Below, piece after piece: positions 11,241 through 24,039 of a stretch of DNA of 64,000 nt (position 1 is the stretch's first letter; each line of letters begins with the position of its first letter). Source of the stretch: Globodera rostochiensis (lineage: Eukaryota > Nematoda > Chromadorea > Rhabditida > Heteroderidae); the NCBI GenBank assembly GCA_018350325.1, contig JAEVLN010000004.1:1054001-1118000 (forward strand), given 5' to 3'. The notes under the pieces were generated by a model, which saw only the letters and a list, made by a program, of their open reading frames with translations, was not told where the DNA came from and ran no database searches. Made by a program: the position numbers and the translations under genes.

Positions 11241-12929
11241 TAATTCATTGTGCAAATCACCAAACCAAAATAATCGGTTAATGCGTTTCATCGATCGGAC
11301 CAAATGCATATTTAGGACTAAAAGAGTAATACAGTGACTCTGAACTCAATTTGAAAGGAATTTTATTTTCAATTATCAGGGGTAGGATTTTTAGGCTCGA
11401 AAAATCTCGAAATAAGCGCCAAATAGGTCTGAAAAAGTGCCAAAATAGGCTCCAAAACCGAAGCTCATAAGCAAATAGGCTCGAAAAAATAAAAAAACTT
11501 TATTGTATTTTTTATGAAAATTTTTCAAAATTTAGTGATCTTGGCAAGAAAATTTTTTTATGAAATTTTTTGAAAAAAGCTCGAAATAGGCACAAAAGAT
11601 CAAAAAAGTCGCCAAAAATGAAAAATAGGTAGGCTCCAAAAATCTTCAAATACCTAGCCTCGTTAAAACGGCAAAATTTCCGACTAAAAACGTGTTTTTC
11701 GTGCATAACTCGTCAAAACAAAGCTGCAGAAAAATAGCCCTGTTAATTATGTAAATATCGCATATTTGGGGACATTGGCAGGGAACAGGACGTTTGGGCC
11801 CCGGGGATGTTTGGGTCCCAAGGAAACGATATCAGGGCTACGTCAAAGGAAAAAATTTTCGAAATAGTTTTTTTTTCGAGATCAAAACAAAAGAAACACA
11901 AGGTTCGACGCAACCCTGATGCATACATATACATAAGTAAAAAGACATCATCGTTTTCACATCCTATTTTTACATCAATTATGGTCCACTTTGCCTAAGC
12001 CTAAGCCAGGCTAGCTAGGCCTAAGCCAGGCTAGCTAGGCCTAAGCCTAAGCCTAAGCCAGGCTAGCTAGGCCTAAGCCAGGCTAGCTAGGCCTAAGCCT
12101 AAGCCTAACGAACCCCTAAGCTTAGTTTGAACTATTATTGTGCGAGGAATTTTCCACAATTACCAAATGAACCCCTAAATGTCCTATTTTTGTTGTTGAT
12201 AGTTTTTTTTGTTATGTATTGCTGTTCCTTTGAAAAAATTTCTGAATAAACAAAAAAGCTCAGCAATTTGCGGAAAACTCGGGCTACCGGTCAGGTCGAA
12301 AACTCCGAAGGTCGAAAAGAACTTGACATTTATAGAAAATCGTAACGTTATCTTAACTTTTATATGCAAAAAATTCGTACTTTATTGGTAAAAACGTGTT
12401 TTTCGACCTTCGGACTGTTTTTGTTCTTTTCGACCTTCGGACCGGAAGCGGAAAACTCCCCTTTGAAAGTGGTGGGGCCCAAACGTCCGGAGCCCAAACG
12501 TCCGGGGTCCAAACTGCGGGGCCCAAACGTCGGGCCCCAAACGACCCCCACTCCATTGGCACCATTGTAAATCCGATGTTAAGGTGAAATATCAAATGCA
12601 GCAGAATTCCAAATTTTAGTGAAATTTATTATTAGTCGCTCATCATAATTAAAGTACTTTTTTTAAATTCAAATATTGACCATTCTGATTTAGATTTGGT
12701 GAAAGCGGAGTTATATTCACATTATTGGACTCTGATCCATTGCATGTCAAAATCAACAGACACAAATTGCTGAATTACAAAACATTGTGAAACTTCAACG
12801 CTTCAACAAACAGTAAAACGAAATGGTCGTCGGTTAATAAGAAAGAAGGACAAACTGTGTCAAGAAATTCGTGCCTTTTTAAAATTTTTTACTCATTTAT
12901 ATAATTAACAATTATATACATTTAACAAT

Positions 12930-13075
12930 AAGCTCAGATTCTGATCCGCAGAGGGATCTTGTTCAATCTTTCTTGTTTCCAAGAGGCAGGATAACCTCTC
13001 TCTTTCCGGCAGCTATGGCTGCTTCGGTTTTGGCCTGCAGTCCCGAGATCTTCCGGAGCCGCCCACATTGCCGGT
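12930..13075 (-). pseudogene. Lon-type S16 domain fragment (copy B)
   Basis: The frame reads CGRLRKISGLQAKTEAAIAA, then GKREVILPLGNKKD, the same S16 C-terminal segment as copy A but with the TGNVGE region deleted. The Ser-containing part is absent. It belongs to copy 2 of the segmental duplication. Clearly a fragment. Confidence 0.65.
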
Positions 13076-13117
13076 GACAGTTCGGGGGCCCATACGACGA
13101 AGGTGGCTTCAGGAAAA

Positions 13118-13172
13118 TTGCACACTGTGGGGGAATTGAACCCACGACCTTTGATGCAGTACTCCGGCGGTT
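13118..13172 (-). other. tRNA T-arm-like sequence within the Lon-fragment element
   Basis: The minus strand reads GTCGTGGGTTCAATTCCCCC, then ACAGTGTG, a good T-arm/B-box, preceded by CCGGAGTACTGCATCAAAG. Related T-arms recur at 55905-55950 and 56165-56195 next to other members of this element family. No complete cloverleaf is visible, so a tRNA-derived (SINE-like) origin is inferred. Confidence 0.4.
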
Positions 13173-13879
13173 GAGTCTTGCCAGTTGAGTCTGGGAAACT
13201 TTTAACACGTCATTACTCTTTTCACAGCGAACTAATCTTGACAATATTTATATCATTTAAAAGCTCTAGGTGATTCGACATATAATTCAACATGCAAAAG
13301 TCAATTCGTTGCGATACCAAAAGTTATCAGAAAAAGTGTGTAAAATCAGGATTTTTCATGTTTTGGCAATAACTTTTTGACTTTCAATAAATCTTTTCCT
13401 TATGCATATAATTTTTTATCAGTTTGGTTCACTGTGAAGAGTTATACTGTGTTAAAAGCGGCCCAGACTCAACCGTCCCCTACCCCTGCTTCATACCCAA
13501 ACTAGGCGTTCACATCTGTTGTTCAAGCCCCTCTCGTGGGTTGGGGGGGGGGTACGATTAGAGGGGGGTTAATTAAAAAATCAACTGACTCTGCTCCCCC
13601 TCATGAAACGGCCGACCAACTTCAACTTCGGCCCGCGCAAATTACTCGACGCCATCATCGGTATCAAATAGCCTATGTAAATACAATGCAGTCGTGAAAA
13701 CACAGTTTTCGTTACCGGTCTCAATTTGCTGGGCGAAGGTCGTACAAAGACCAAACACCCGGCCTGGTTGGTGAGTGCCAGCCCTAAATTGTCGTCGGTT
13801 AATGAGAAAGGAGGACAAACTGTGTCAATGCTTTTTTAAAATTTTTTACATATTTAACAAAAATAACTAACAAAAGCAT

Positions 13880-14290
13880 GCAGCTAAACGAGCATAATGT
13901 CCGACAGCTGGCGCACATTCGAAACGAAATGTGGCCGGATCTTCATCCGGACCAGATTATCAATCTAATACCATTGATGTCTGTTGCCATAGGGCATGCA
14001 GATGTCAGTTTGTCCGGCCGCAATGGCGGCTTTAGTTTTGGGCTGAAGCCCTCCGATCTTCTGGAGGCGTCCTGACTCTCCAACATTGGCGGTCACTGCA
14101 TATGCTGCCTGCACGCGCCGGTTGGATGCCACCGAGATAAGGCCGATAAAGGCCGCCGCTGTCACCGACGGGCCATCTAACAGCGAGTCGTGGGGCGGCG
14201 CACACACACTAAAGCGCATGTGGCTGAAGTTATTAGGCTCGTACCGGCGCGCGTGTCGAAGGGCATTCCGGTAGGCCCTTTTCATGGCAT
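13880..14290 (-). CDS. Lon-like S16 protease domain ORF (copy C)
   Basis: From MKRAYRNAL at 14285 the frame runs through NNFSHMRFSVCAPPHDSLL, DGPSVTAAAFIGLISVAS, RRVQAAYAVTANVGESG and IGGLQPKTKAAIAAG to a stop near 13965. It follows the Lon proteolytic domain from helix alpha-1 onward. Ser in DGPS (codon about 14168-14166) and Lys in GLQPK (14039-14037) are 43 residues apart, as for the Ser679/Lys722 dyad of E. coli Lon. The C-terminal IP/NKKD region is cut short here. The AAA+ and substrate-binding domains of full Lon are not seen nearby. It lies in a repeat shared with copy E, so it is repeat-borne; expression unknown. Confidence 0.65.
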
Positions 14291-15639
14291 TCTAAATCAC
14301 CACAAAAACATGCTATAATTGGCTTCTTTTTTCACGAGGTTTCGAGTACAGCTTCGTCTAACTTTTTTAAAAATTTTTTAAGCCTTTTTCGATTTTCTTG
14401 TTTTGATTTTCTCAACCGGCCAGACTCAACCGTCCCCTACCCCTGCTTTTTACCCAAACTAGGCTTTCACAGCTGTTGTTCAAGCCCCTCTCGTGGGCTG
14501 GGGGGGGGGGGGTGTGGGTACAATTAGGGGAGCGGCCCGTTTGAGTCTGGCCATTTGAGTCTGGTGGCCACTTGAGTCTGGCCTTTTGAGTCTGGTGGCC
14601 ACTTGAGTCTGGCCATTTGAGTCTGGTTAGAAGGAAAAAATTTTTAAATTAAATCTTCTAAAATTAAAAGTCAAGCAGCATATTAATTTTCTTAAACAAA
14701 AAATGAAAATGTCTTATATTGTCCCAAATTTTTTTTAAAATCAGTTTAATGTAATTCTGAGAAGTATTGCCGAGGCCGCTGATCACGAATAAGACATCAG
14801 AAAGTGGCCACCAGACTCAAACAGCCAGACTTTCAACATGCAAGTCAATTCGATGCGATACTAAAAGTTAAAAGAAAAAGTGTGTAAAATCAGGATTTTT
14901 CATGTTTTGGCAATAAGTTAGTTGACTTTCAAAAATCTTTTCCTTATGCATATAATTGGCTTCTTTTATCACGAGCTTTCGAATGTTTGCAAAAGTATCA
15001 GTTTGGTTCACTGTGAAAAGAGTATGATGTGTTAAAAGTTGCCCAGACTCAACCGTCCCCTACCCCTGCTTCATACCCAACATATAAAAAATTTGACGCC
15101 GTGGAACGTCAACTTATTGCTAACAATATTGAGGAAGTAATAATAGCGTATAAAACTTAAGCTAAGCAAAGTCCTACGAGATTAAGCCTATCCTGAAAAG
15201 TTAGGAATTTTGGTTTCAAATTCAGTCTGCAATTATGATAGCTTAATACGGCTTGCTTCGCTCGCCACGCGCTTCGCGCGCTTAACCTAAACCTAAGCGA
15301 GCCTAAGCTTAGGCCTAGCTTAAAGTGGCTTTGTTTGCTGTCGAGAGTCGTGTGTAAATGCACTTAACGGTTTAGGAACCGCTGATAAGATACCAAAACT
15401 ACATCACATTCTTTTTATGAAAATGCGTGACCCTCTAGCCAACGTATACGCTGTTATATTATATTGTTAACGATAATTTGGCGTTCCGGATATACCTGGC
15501 GCCAATTTTATATTTAAAAATGGTTGGAGACGAAACGGACGGAGACGAACTGAGTGGGGACGAAACCTATGCTTCATACCCAAATCAATGCTACAGTCTA
15601 CTGTATTTTCTCTATTATTAACCCCGAGGTTAACTGTTG

Positions 15640-15640
<1 letters not shown>
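14291..15640. other. Repeat-derived non-coding region
   Basis: 14291-14830 is nearly identical to 29225-29750 (GAGTCTGG array, G run, AT-rich tail). 14830-15080 repeats the AATTCGATGCGATAC segment seen near 6175 and 13300. 15160-15330 is a GCCTAAGC/GCGCTTCGC-rich inverted stretch. No gene recognised. Confidence 0.6.
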
Positions 15641-15876
<236 letters not shown>

Positions 15877-16000
15877 TCAGTGGATGCTTCGAAGTTCGAC
15901 CCCCCCCCCCCTCCCGCGCAAAAAAACATTCAAATTTTTTCAGCAATAGGCACAAATTTTTGCTGTGCCGGTGCGCATGCCAACGCGCGCCTCCGCTTAC

Positions 16001-17427
<1,427 letters not shown>

Positions 17428-17544
17428 CTACAGAAAGCATTTTTAAATATTTGTTTTTTCCAAACTCGAATAAGAAACAAAAAATTCAGGGAAAGATCAG
17501 CCAAAGCGCAAAAAAAATTTTCTATGGAAAAAGATTTTAATTTT

Positions 17545-19070
17545 TTTCTAATTCAAAGTGTCTGACCGTGCGGTAATCACCAATCGACAACCATCGGCAC
17601 ATTCTAATGACAAATTTCTTTAAAAATATATTTTATTTCACAAACTTCAAAATTCCAATTCACTTACAGACAGGAGAAGTTTTCAATGAATTATAAATAA
17701 ACAAAATATTCCACTTACCCCAACAATTGTCGGAATGGCCGGTGCCTTCCCCGTGTTTCGCTCGAACAGACTCTGCGGAGGCGCGTGCGACATATCCAAA
17801 CCAAAAAACACTCGTTTGGTGCCCAACCATTGCTCAGAACTGTATGGAGGAAAAAAAAGTTGTAAGAGACGTAAACCCAAAGTCTAAAGACCGACAACTT
17901 ACACAATGTCATGGCGAATTCCGTTGGCTTGCTTGAAAGCCTGAGATGCACAGATGTCGTAATTCGCGCCTCCCATCTTCAAATTCATTTTCAACATAAT
18001 GTTGTCAAGGACCATGATGGCCCCCTGACGACCGATAGCTTTGTCCATAATTTTGGGCGAAACATATTGAGTCAAAACACCTTAAAATAAAAATATAGAT
18101 TGGCTTGCACACTTTTGGAGACACCCAAAAGGCAATTAAATAGTAAGCGGATGGCACTTGCCGTGTTCGACTTCCTGCAATTTGACATGTGGTGCACATC
18201 AGGGATGTGCTCTGGTCGCCTTTTTAAAAACCAGAAACCAGAAATCAGAATTCTGGTTGCATAAAAAAAAATCAGAAATCAGAATTCTGGTGCCCCTTTT
18301 AAAAATCAGAAATCAGAAAACAGAATTCTGGTGCCCAAAACGACCAGAAATTCTGGTAAATCAGAAAACCAGAACAGAAATTTTTTAATCATTCCCGCAT
18401 TTTTCTTAAGCAATTTTTCCTCCAAAAATTTCGATTTTAGGGGTGTTTTTTGGGTTTTTTATTGCATTTTTCTTATCAAATTTTCCAAAAAAGTTCAATT
18501 TCCAGCAAATTTTTTAGAATTTTTAACATTTTGGTAGAAAAATTTCGAAAATTTTGTCGATTTTTTTCAACCAAAACTTAAAAAAATCGGCACGTTTTTT
18601 AATGCTTTTTAGAAATAGGAGGGGGTCGGCGGTGCCGATAGGCGCCGCCGGAAAATTTTTTTTTATTTTTAATGACAATTTGTTAAGAAAATTGGCCCAA
18701 GAGAATAATTTTGCAAAAATGGCTATTTGTAAATGGTGTTGTAAATAAAAATTTAACTTAGAATTTCTGGTTTTTTTCTGGTTTTTTCTCTAAAAAACCA
18801 GAAACCAGAAATCAGAATTCTGGTTGCAAAAAAAAAAACCAGAAACCAGAAATCAGAATTCTGGTGCCCAAAATCACCAGAAATTCTGGTAAATCAGAAA
18901 ATCAGAACAGAACAGAGCACATCCCTGGTGCACATCGCCCGCATGACCAGAATCTTTTCCGTGTGCAAAGAAAAGAATAAATTGACAGCGGTGTTTGGAG
19001 TAAAAAGAAAATTGTTCGCGGATCGATTCACTTAATTAAAATTCACCAATTGATCACACACAATGGTTCG
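17545..19070 (-). pseudogene. Argonaute (PIWI domain) remnant, worm WAGO-like
   Basis: Exon readings in order: a short segment near 19060 (ERTIVCDQL), 18970-about 18170, 18078-17959, about 17855-17706, perhaps 17602-17545. The protein runs HVKLQEVEHG, then [35 protein letters not shown], then [19 protein letters not shown] and PTIVG, perhaps SIGDYRTVRHFE. N-(I)-LKMN-K-GG-N followed by GLD-x-SH is typical of Argonaute PIWI domains; the first catalytic Asp position is kept. The donor after VEHG is GC (gcaagt). A hAT-like MITE (18200-18927) splits the exon, and with it removed the two sides are out of frame. PAZ and upstream parts are replaced by repeats. Probably a pseudogene. Confidence 0.75.
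18200..18927. mobile_element. hAT-like MITE inside the Argonaute exon
   Basis: Perfect 15-base inverted termini CAGGGATGTGCTCTG / CAGAGCACATCCCTG and a perfect 8-bp target duplication GTGCACAT (18192-18199 and 18928-18935). The interior has CCAGAAATCAGAATTCTGG-type repeats near both ends and the GGTGCCGATAGGCGCCG core. CAGGG termini and 8-bp duplications are typical of hAT. No transposase. Confidence 0.92.
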
Positions 19071-19292
19071 TTCCAGGCCCGTAGCCAGAAATTTTTTTCG
19101 GGGGGGGGGGGGCAGTTCTTAGGGGTGTATTTTTTGCTTTTTATTGCATAAGCAATTTTTCCAAAAAATGTTCGATTTTAGGGGGTGCATTTTCCGTTTT
19201 TACTCCATTTTTGTTAAGAAATTTTCAAAAATGCAAATTTTTTTTTGCGATTCGGCTTTACCGTTGGGGGGAGGGGTGTCGGCGGTGCCGAT

Positions 19293-19939
19293 CAGGGATG
19301 GGCGAAAATTTATTTTCAAAAAACGGAAAACGGAAAAACGGAAATATTTTTTTTAACGGAAAACGTAAAACGGAAAAAAGGGCCAAAAACAACGGAAAAA
19401 CGGAAAACGGAAAAATTTTTAAATAAAATAAAAAAATATTTTTTTTTTAAAATAATTTATTTAATAAATATTTTTTTTTTGAAATATTAACAGTAATTAT
19501 TTTTAAACATTTTGAAGGATGTCTTTTTTTCAGCAACGTTCTAAATCGCTCCAAAAATGAGCAAAACAAAATCCCCCAAATGTTTTTTGATTTCGTCCAA
19601 CAAAAAATGAATGAAAAGCTTGTGAATTGTCATCTAAAATGTTTGTTTCTAAATTGGAAAAAGGTAAAAAGAATTTTTAAATTGTTTAACCACCGTAACT
19701 GTACAGGAAAATAAGAAATAATCACTGACTCAGTCGGGGATTTGAACCACCACCCACATTTATCTCCCCACACCAACCAATCACCATTACACCACAACCG
19801 AACCGCATTTCAATTCTCCAAAAATCCCATTCTTAGGGGTGTATATTTTTTCCGTTTTTTTCCATTAAAAGGGGCATTTTAACGGAAAACGGAAAAAAAG
19901 GCCCAAAAACAACGGAAAACGGAATTCCGCCCATCCCTG
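19293..19939. mobile_element. Second hAT-like MITE, nested in a repeat
   Basis: Termini CAGGGATGGGCG and CGCCCATCCCTG are perfect inverses. The target duplication GTGCCGAT is perfect at 19285-19292 and 19940-19947, and closing the gap restores the GGTGCCGATGGGCGCCG core of the host repeat. AACGGAAAACGGAAA-type repeats lie at both ends and a tRNA-like segment is inside. Non-autonomous. Confidence 0.9.
19736..19805 (-). other. tRNA-like segment inside the nested MITE
   Basis: The minus strand reads TTGTGGTGTAATGGTGATTGG (A-box-like) and, about 35 bases on, GGTGGTTCAAATCCCC (B-box-like). The order and spacing fit a tRNA, but the acceptor arms do not pair, so it is a tRNA relic carried by the element. 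Confidence 0.4.
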
Positions 19940-20379
19940 GTGCCGATGGGCGCCGCCGAGAAAAATTTTGACTTGATTGGTAGGAGATTTTCAACCAAAA
20001 TTAAAAAATCGGCCCTTTTTTTAGTTTTTTAGGAATGGGAGAGGTCCGGTGGCGCCTATAGGCGCCGCCGGGAAAATTTTATGACGATTTTAACGAAATT
20101 TGTTAACAAAATTGGTCCAAAAATTATCGATTTTTCCGAAAATTTCCGACTTTTTGCTCCAAATTTCGGAAATCGGAATTCCGGGGTCACAAAAAATTTC
20201 GGAAATCGGAATTCCGACCCCAAAATGTCGGAAATCGAAAAGTCGGAATTCCGCCCAACCCTGCTGTGCATTAAAAATTTTTAAAAACATTAAGAATTGA
20301 ATTAAATAAGTTTCTGGCTCTGGTCAAACAAACAAAGGACGTCAATTGATCGCCAAAATCTCTAAATGCAAAACTTTAT

Positions 20380-21110
20380 GGGTTCCCTATCCTTTGGGCA
20401 GTGGATCGATTGGGCAGTGATCCTTTGAGCAGTGAAATATAATTTTAAAAAATAATTTTTTGAGTACAAGTTGTTTGTAAGTTATAAGGGAAAATTATCA
20501 GCGCATCAAATAACATATTTTGCAGATATAGAACAAACATTTTTTCCAAAAATGTTGACCAAAAGGGTCCCCCCTATGGTTTTTGGCCAAGTTTGAGGGG
20601 CCATAACTTTCTTCAAAGTGGTTTCCGCGGAAAATTTTTGCAGATTCGTGCTCATTTGTCAGCTCGGTTCCCCGCAACTGGGCGCGCACGATTGGGCGCG
20701 CACGACTGGGCGCGCACGATTGGGCGCGGCACGATTGGGCGCCGACAAGTTTTTCGTTAAAACTTTGTTCAAAAATCAACCAAACCAAACATTCTTGGTA
20801 TCATTCGAAAGCATGTAATAAGAAGAAGCTTACAAAGGCAAAAGCTAAGCGATTCGGCTTAAACAAAGAAAGTTATGACGTCACCACGACAAAAATGGCA
20901 ATTTTCACAGGTTTTAAACCTATAACCTTTTTTTGAAAAGACGAATCGGTTAGCTTTAGCTTGGTCAAAGGTTCAGAATACTGAGAGCTTTTGAATGATA
21001 CCAATTTTGTTTGGTTTACTTCGGGCACCGAATCGTGCCAGCACCGAACGTGCCGGCGCCCAATCGTGCCGCGCCCAATCATGGTGCTCCGGCTCAGCTC
21101 GATGAGAGGA
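20380..21110. repeat. Inverted-repeat element with GGGCGCGCACGATT array
   Basis: Left arm (20660-20815): four or five GGGCGCGCACGATT units, then AACCAAACCAAACATTC and TTGGTATCATTCG. Right arm (20985-21095): CGAATGATACCAA-like, TTTGTTTGGTTTAC, then GCGCCCAATCGTGCC units: the inverse of the left. The 20390-20430 segment (GGGCAGTGGATCGATTGGGC) is shared with 10690-10730. Related arms appear at 48745-48785/48925-48975 and 31215-31260. No coding capacity. Confidence 0.65.
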
Positions 21111-21645
21111 GTCGAATGATATATAATTTATCAATTTTTGAATTATTGACGTATTGTGTAGAAATACCAAATATTTAAAAAAATTTGAATGCACATAAAA
21201 TTTCCATGGAAAGATACAATAATAAATGTATAATGTGAAAATAATACAAATATAAATATACAAAAGGAAAATTCTAGCAAATATACTTATAGTAAACGAC
21301 CAATATGGTTTACCTATTTCTTTGATTAATTTTAATCTAATTGTCGGATAGTCTCAAGTCTAAATATTCACAAACAATTTCACTCATTTAAATCGTAAAA
21401 GCGATTTTAAAATTTAATGTTTTTTTCATAAATTGTGCCGTTCAGCCGACAAACATAAAACAATATAAAGCTAATTGAAAGATCAGCCGACAAATTCTCA
21501 TCGACAAAGCTGGGGAGGTTAGGTGTTTTTTTGAGTAATTTTTCTGAAATTCAGCATAAAATATTGATTGTGTCGAATAATGACTCTGAATCAGCTCGTT
21601 CCGAAGCTAATATTTCCTTCTTTGTTGTTCCAAAAGGCATTCAAT
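21111..21645. other. Intergenic, AT-rich
   Basis: Simple AT-rich spacer downstream of TBCEL. It should hold the 3' UTR of that gene, but no polyadenylation site can be singled out with confidence. No gene seen. Confidence 0.4.
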
Positions 21646-23861
21646 TCATTGTCGAGGCTGTGCACATAAAACCATTTTGGACTGCACAACGAACTCGTCG
21701 CCGTCCTCAATGTGCAGAAGACGGAGCTGTTTGCTGGGCACTCGCAACTCTGTGGGACTGAACCCGCTCCTTTCCATGTAGAATATGCGCATCATTCTGT
21801 TAAGTAATCAGCGAATAGTTTTGTGGCCTATTTTGGTGTTTTGTTGGGCCTGAACTCATAGCACCGGAAAGCTTGAAAAGATATTGTCCAATCTCCTGGT
21901 CCCATATGTATAAATATGCAAAAACCGAACTTGATCGAAATGTTTGTCAAACGCTCTGCAAACTGCATCAGTGCGTGAACAGTGCCGGAAAGTCGTAGAC
22001 GAACCCAGGTCCGAACCCATTCCGTCTCATCACAACGGATGAGCACCTAAAACATGGTCATATGTTGCTCATTAGGGTTTCAGTTTCAGACTGAACCGAA
22101 AATTCCGGTTTCGCTAAACCGAGAAAGTCCCAGAAAAAACCGCAACCCTACTTGATTCAAGAAGTTACTGCTGATCTTTACGGTTCAACTCACCTTCGCG
22201 TATCTTTTTGGAGTCAGGTCCACCTTGACCAACTGTTCCAGAATGCCATGTTCTGCAACAAGTCGCTCATAAACCATTGGTCGCTTCTCCACTTCGGTAT
22301 AATAGCGGATGAAAAAACTTTAGAAAAATATATTTTTTAGTGGTATTTAATTATTTTTGTTTGAAAATTATCGAATATTTTTGTTCACCGCTCAGCTTCT
22401 TCTCTTTGACGCTCATCTGAAAATGTTCAGGTTTCAAAAAAAACGCCTCAAAATTTTACCCACCAATTCTCGAGCCATTGAGAAGTTTAAGCGCCCCGAG
22501 TCGTCCAATGACCTGTCAAATTACAACAATTTGGCAACATTTTCAGCTCTTTCACCAGATGCCGTCTCTCCTCCTCAGAATAGGCGTCCATCAGCGGAAT
22601 GTTGGCCACCCGAAGTTCCTCCAGCCGTCGAATGGACTCCAAATTCTCAATGGCCTCCCAACTGGAAAGCATTGTGTTGCTCAGAGACAGTGCATTCAGC
22701 TAAAGTTTAACTTATAATTTTCAGGTTATCCTTAGTTTTTTTTCTCGAGTTTTTCTTGAAAATCAACGAACACTGGCAAAAAATGAAAAAGCATTCGACC
22801 TCGCCACAAAGGCGATCAGTTTTATTGCCGCAAGCGCATGTTTTGTCCACCGTTTTGATGGCATTTCCGGCCAAAAAAAGGCTGAAAATTTAGCTAAATA
22901 AAATAATCAAAAAATCGGAACACCTTTTAAGTTGAGGAAAATGGCATAAAACGGTGAGCACTTGACACCAATTCGAAAGGGCGCACTCATTCAAATGCAA
23001 TTCACGCAGTGAAAGCAAAATTGGTTGGGGCGACGGGGGCGAGGTGGAAATGTCGACAAAATTATTTTTGGCCAAATGCAATTCGTTAAGCGCCGGCGCG
23101 TGGGGCAGGACGTGGCGGAGGACGGCGAAGGACAGCGAAAGACCATTCAGAATGAGCACATCTGACGGACGAAAGTCATTTGGTATAGTTTTGTCAGGTT
23201 GATGATTCATAGAATTTTTAGATACCCGAAATCCAAAAAGAAAGGCTTTTCGGATATCCGGAACAAAAGGCACTGACCAAGTTTTTGTGCCTCGGCCATT
23301 TCCACGTCGTTGGGTGACGTATTCAGCGCCGTGTTGTGGCTCAAATTGAGCACTCGCAGCTGTGGCAACGCCCTGAACAGCTTGCTGACCTCGGCCCAGC
23401 CCAGCAGATTGCCGCTCAGCAGCAGCTCCGTCACATTTTTTGCCAATCCGACAAAGCGTTCGAATGGCCCCACCCGACGGATGGCCAAATTGTCCAGCAC
23501 CAGCAACTCCAACACGCGCTCGTGTGCGGCCACCAGAGGGGAGTTGCCGAATTGGAACGGACTGCTCCCAAACTGAATGGATTTCCCAGAAAATTGATTT
23601 TTTTGCCAAAGTTTTTTTTGCTCAACCCACAATGTCGATAATGTACGGCATGTCGTCCAACTTCTCGAACTTTTCCTTTTGGTCATTGTACGGGCAGCAG
23701 AAATATTTGCGTTCCATCTGGTACAGTACACTGTCGTCCTCATTTACTGAGCCCTCCGGGCATACAGTAGTGGTAGCCTCTTCGTTGTCAGTTGATGAAA
23801 CCGTATGGCCGGACAAATCGTACGCCGAAACATTACTGTTGTTGCTATTGTTGGCCATCAT
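21646..23861 (-). CDS. coel-1: Tubulin-specific chaperone cofactor E-like protein (TBCEL), 9 exons
   Basis: TBCEL promotes tubulin turnover; it has leucine-rich repeats and a ubiquitin-like C-terminus but no CAP-Gly domain. Exons: 23861-23631, 23572-23278, 23161-22924, 22881-22800, 22699-22513, 22416-22389, 22317-22194, 22046-21865, 21796-21646; phases agree throughout. LRR segments include VTELLLSGNLLGWAEVSKLF, LRVLNLSHN and ALNELHLAKNN. The LRR cap SSWEAIENLESIRRLEELR with SEEERRHLVKELKMLPN matches vertebrate TBCEL closely, as does FFIRYYTEVEKRPMVYERL. The ubiquitin-like domain spans about the last 110 residues (VLIRCDETEWVRTWVRLRL to IEDGDEFVVQSK). The start is the ATG at 23861 (MMANNSNNSN). 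Intron 7 holds a small TAGGGTTT/AACCCTA-ended insert (about 22069-22150). Appears intact. Confidence 0.93.
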
Positions 23862-23974
23862 TTACAATATTGTACAATTTGGTGGTCAAAAGTAATAACA
23901 AGCAATTAGCAGCAGCGATGGTTAATTAATCCATTTATTTGGAGTAATTGCAGCGACAGCAGCGGCGGTAGCAT

Positions 23975-24036
23975 TTACACCCGTTTCAGCACATTGATAA
24001 CATTCAGCGAGGAGGGCAACGTACCCGGAGCAAACT
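23975..24036 (-). CDS. Possible terminal exon of an unidentified gene
   Basis: After a good acceptor (TTTGTTTGCAG) the minus strand encodes FAPGTLPSSLNVINVLKRV and a stop. The reading looks protein-like and conserved in style, but I cannot name the family and see no convincing upstream exon between 24040 and 24800. It could be the end of a longer gene or chance. Confidence 0.3.
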
Positions 24037-24039
24037 CTG

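Larger units (their letters stand above)
8420..13420. repeat. Segmental duplication, copy 2 (partner 2875-6290)
   Basis: Collinear with 2875-6290 at high identity, interrupted by the 1160-bp TIR element (10081-11240) and smaller insertions. Its left edge abuts material shared with 30310-30570, so the junction was placed in older repeat DNA. Copy 1 supplies a ready-made outgroup for calling insertions and deletions here. Confidence 0.85.
19074..20260. repeat. Composite repeat of CAGGCCCGTAGCCAG type with nested MITE
   Basis: Starts with the same terminus as the PEX13-intron MITE (CAGGCCCGTAGCCAG) and contains the conserved GGTGCCGAT...GGCGCCGCCG core twice (about 19282, interrupted at the target site, and about 20045). 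The end near 20130-20260 is a different, GGAATTCCG-rich inverted stretch. Its right terminus could not be placed. Confidence 0.55.
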
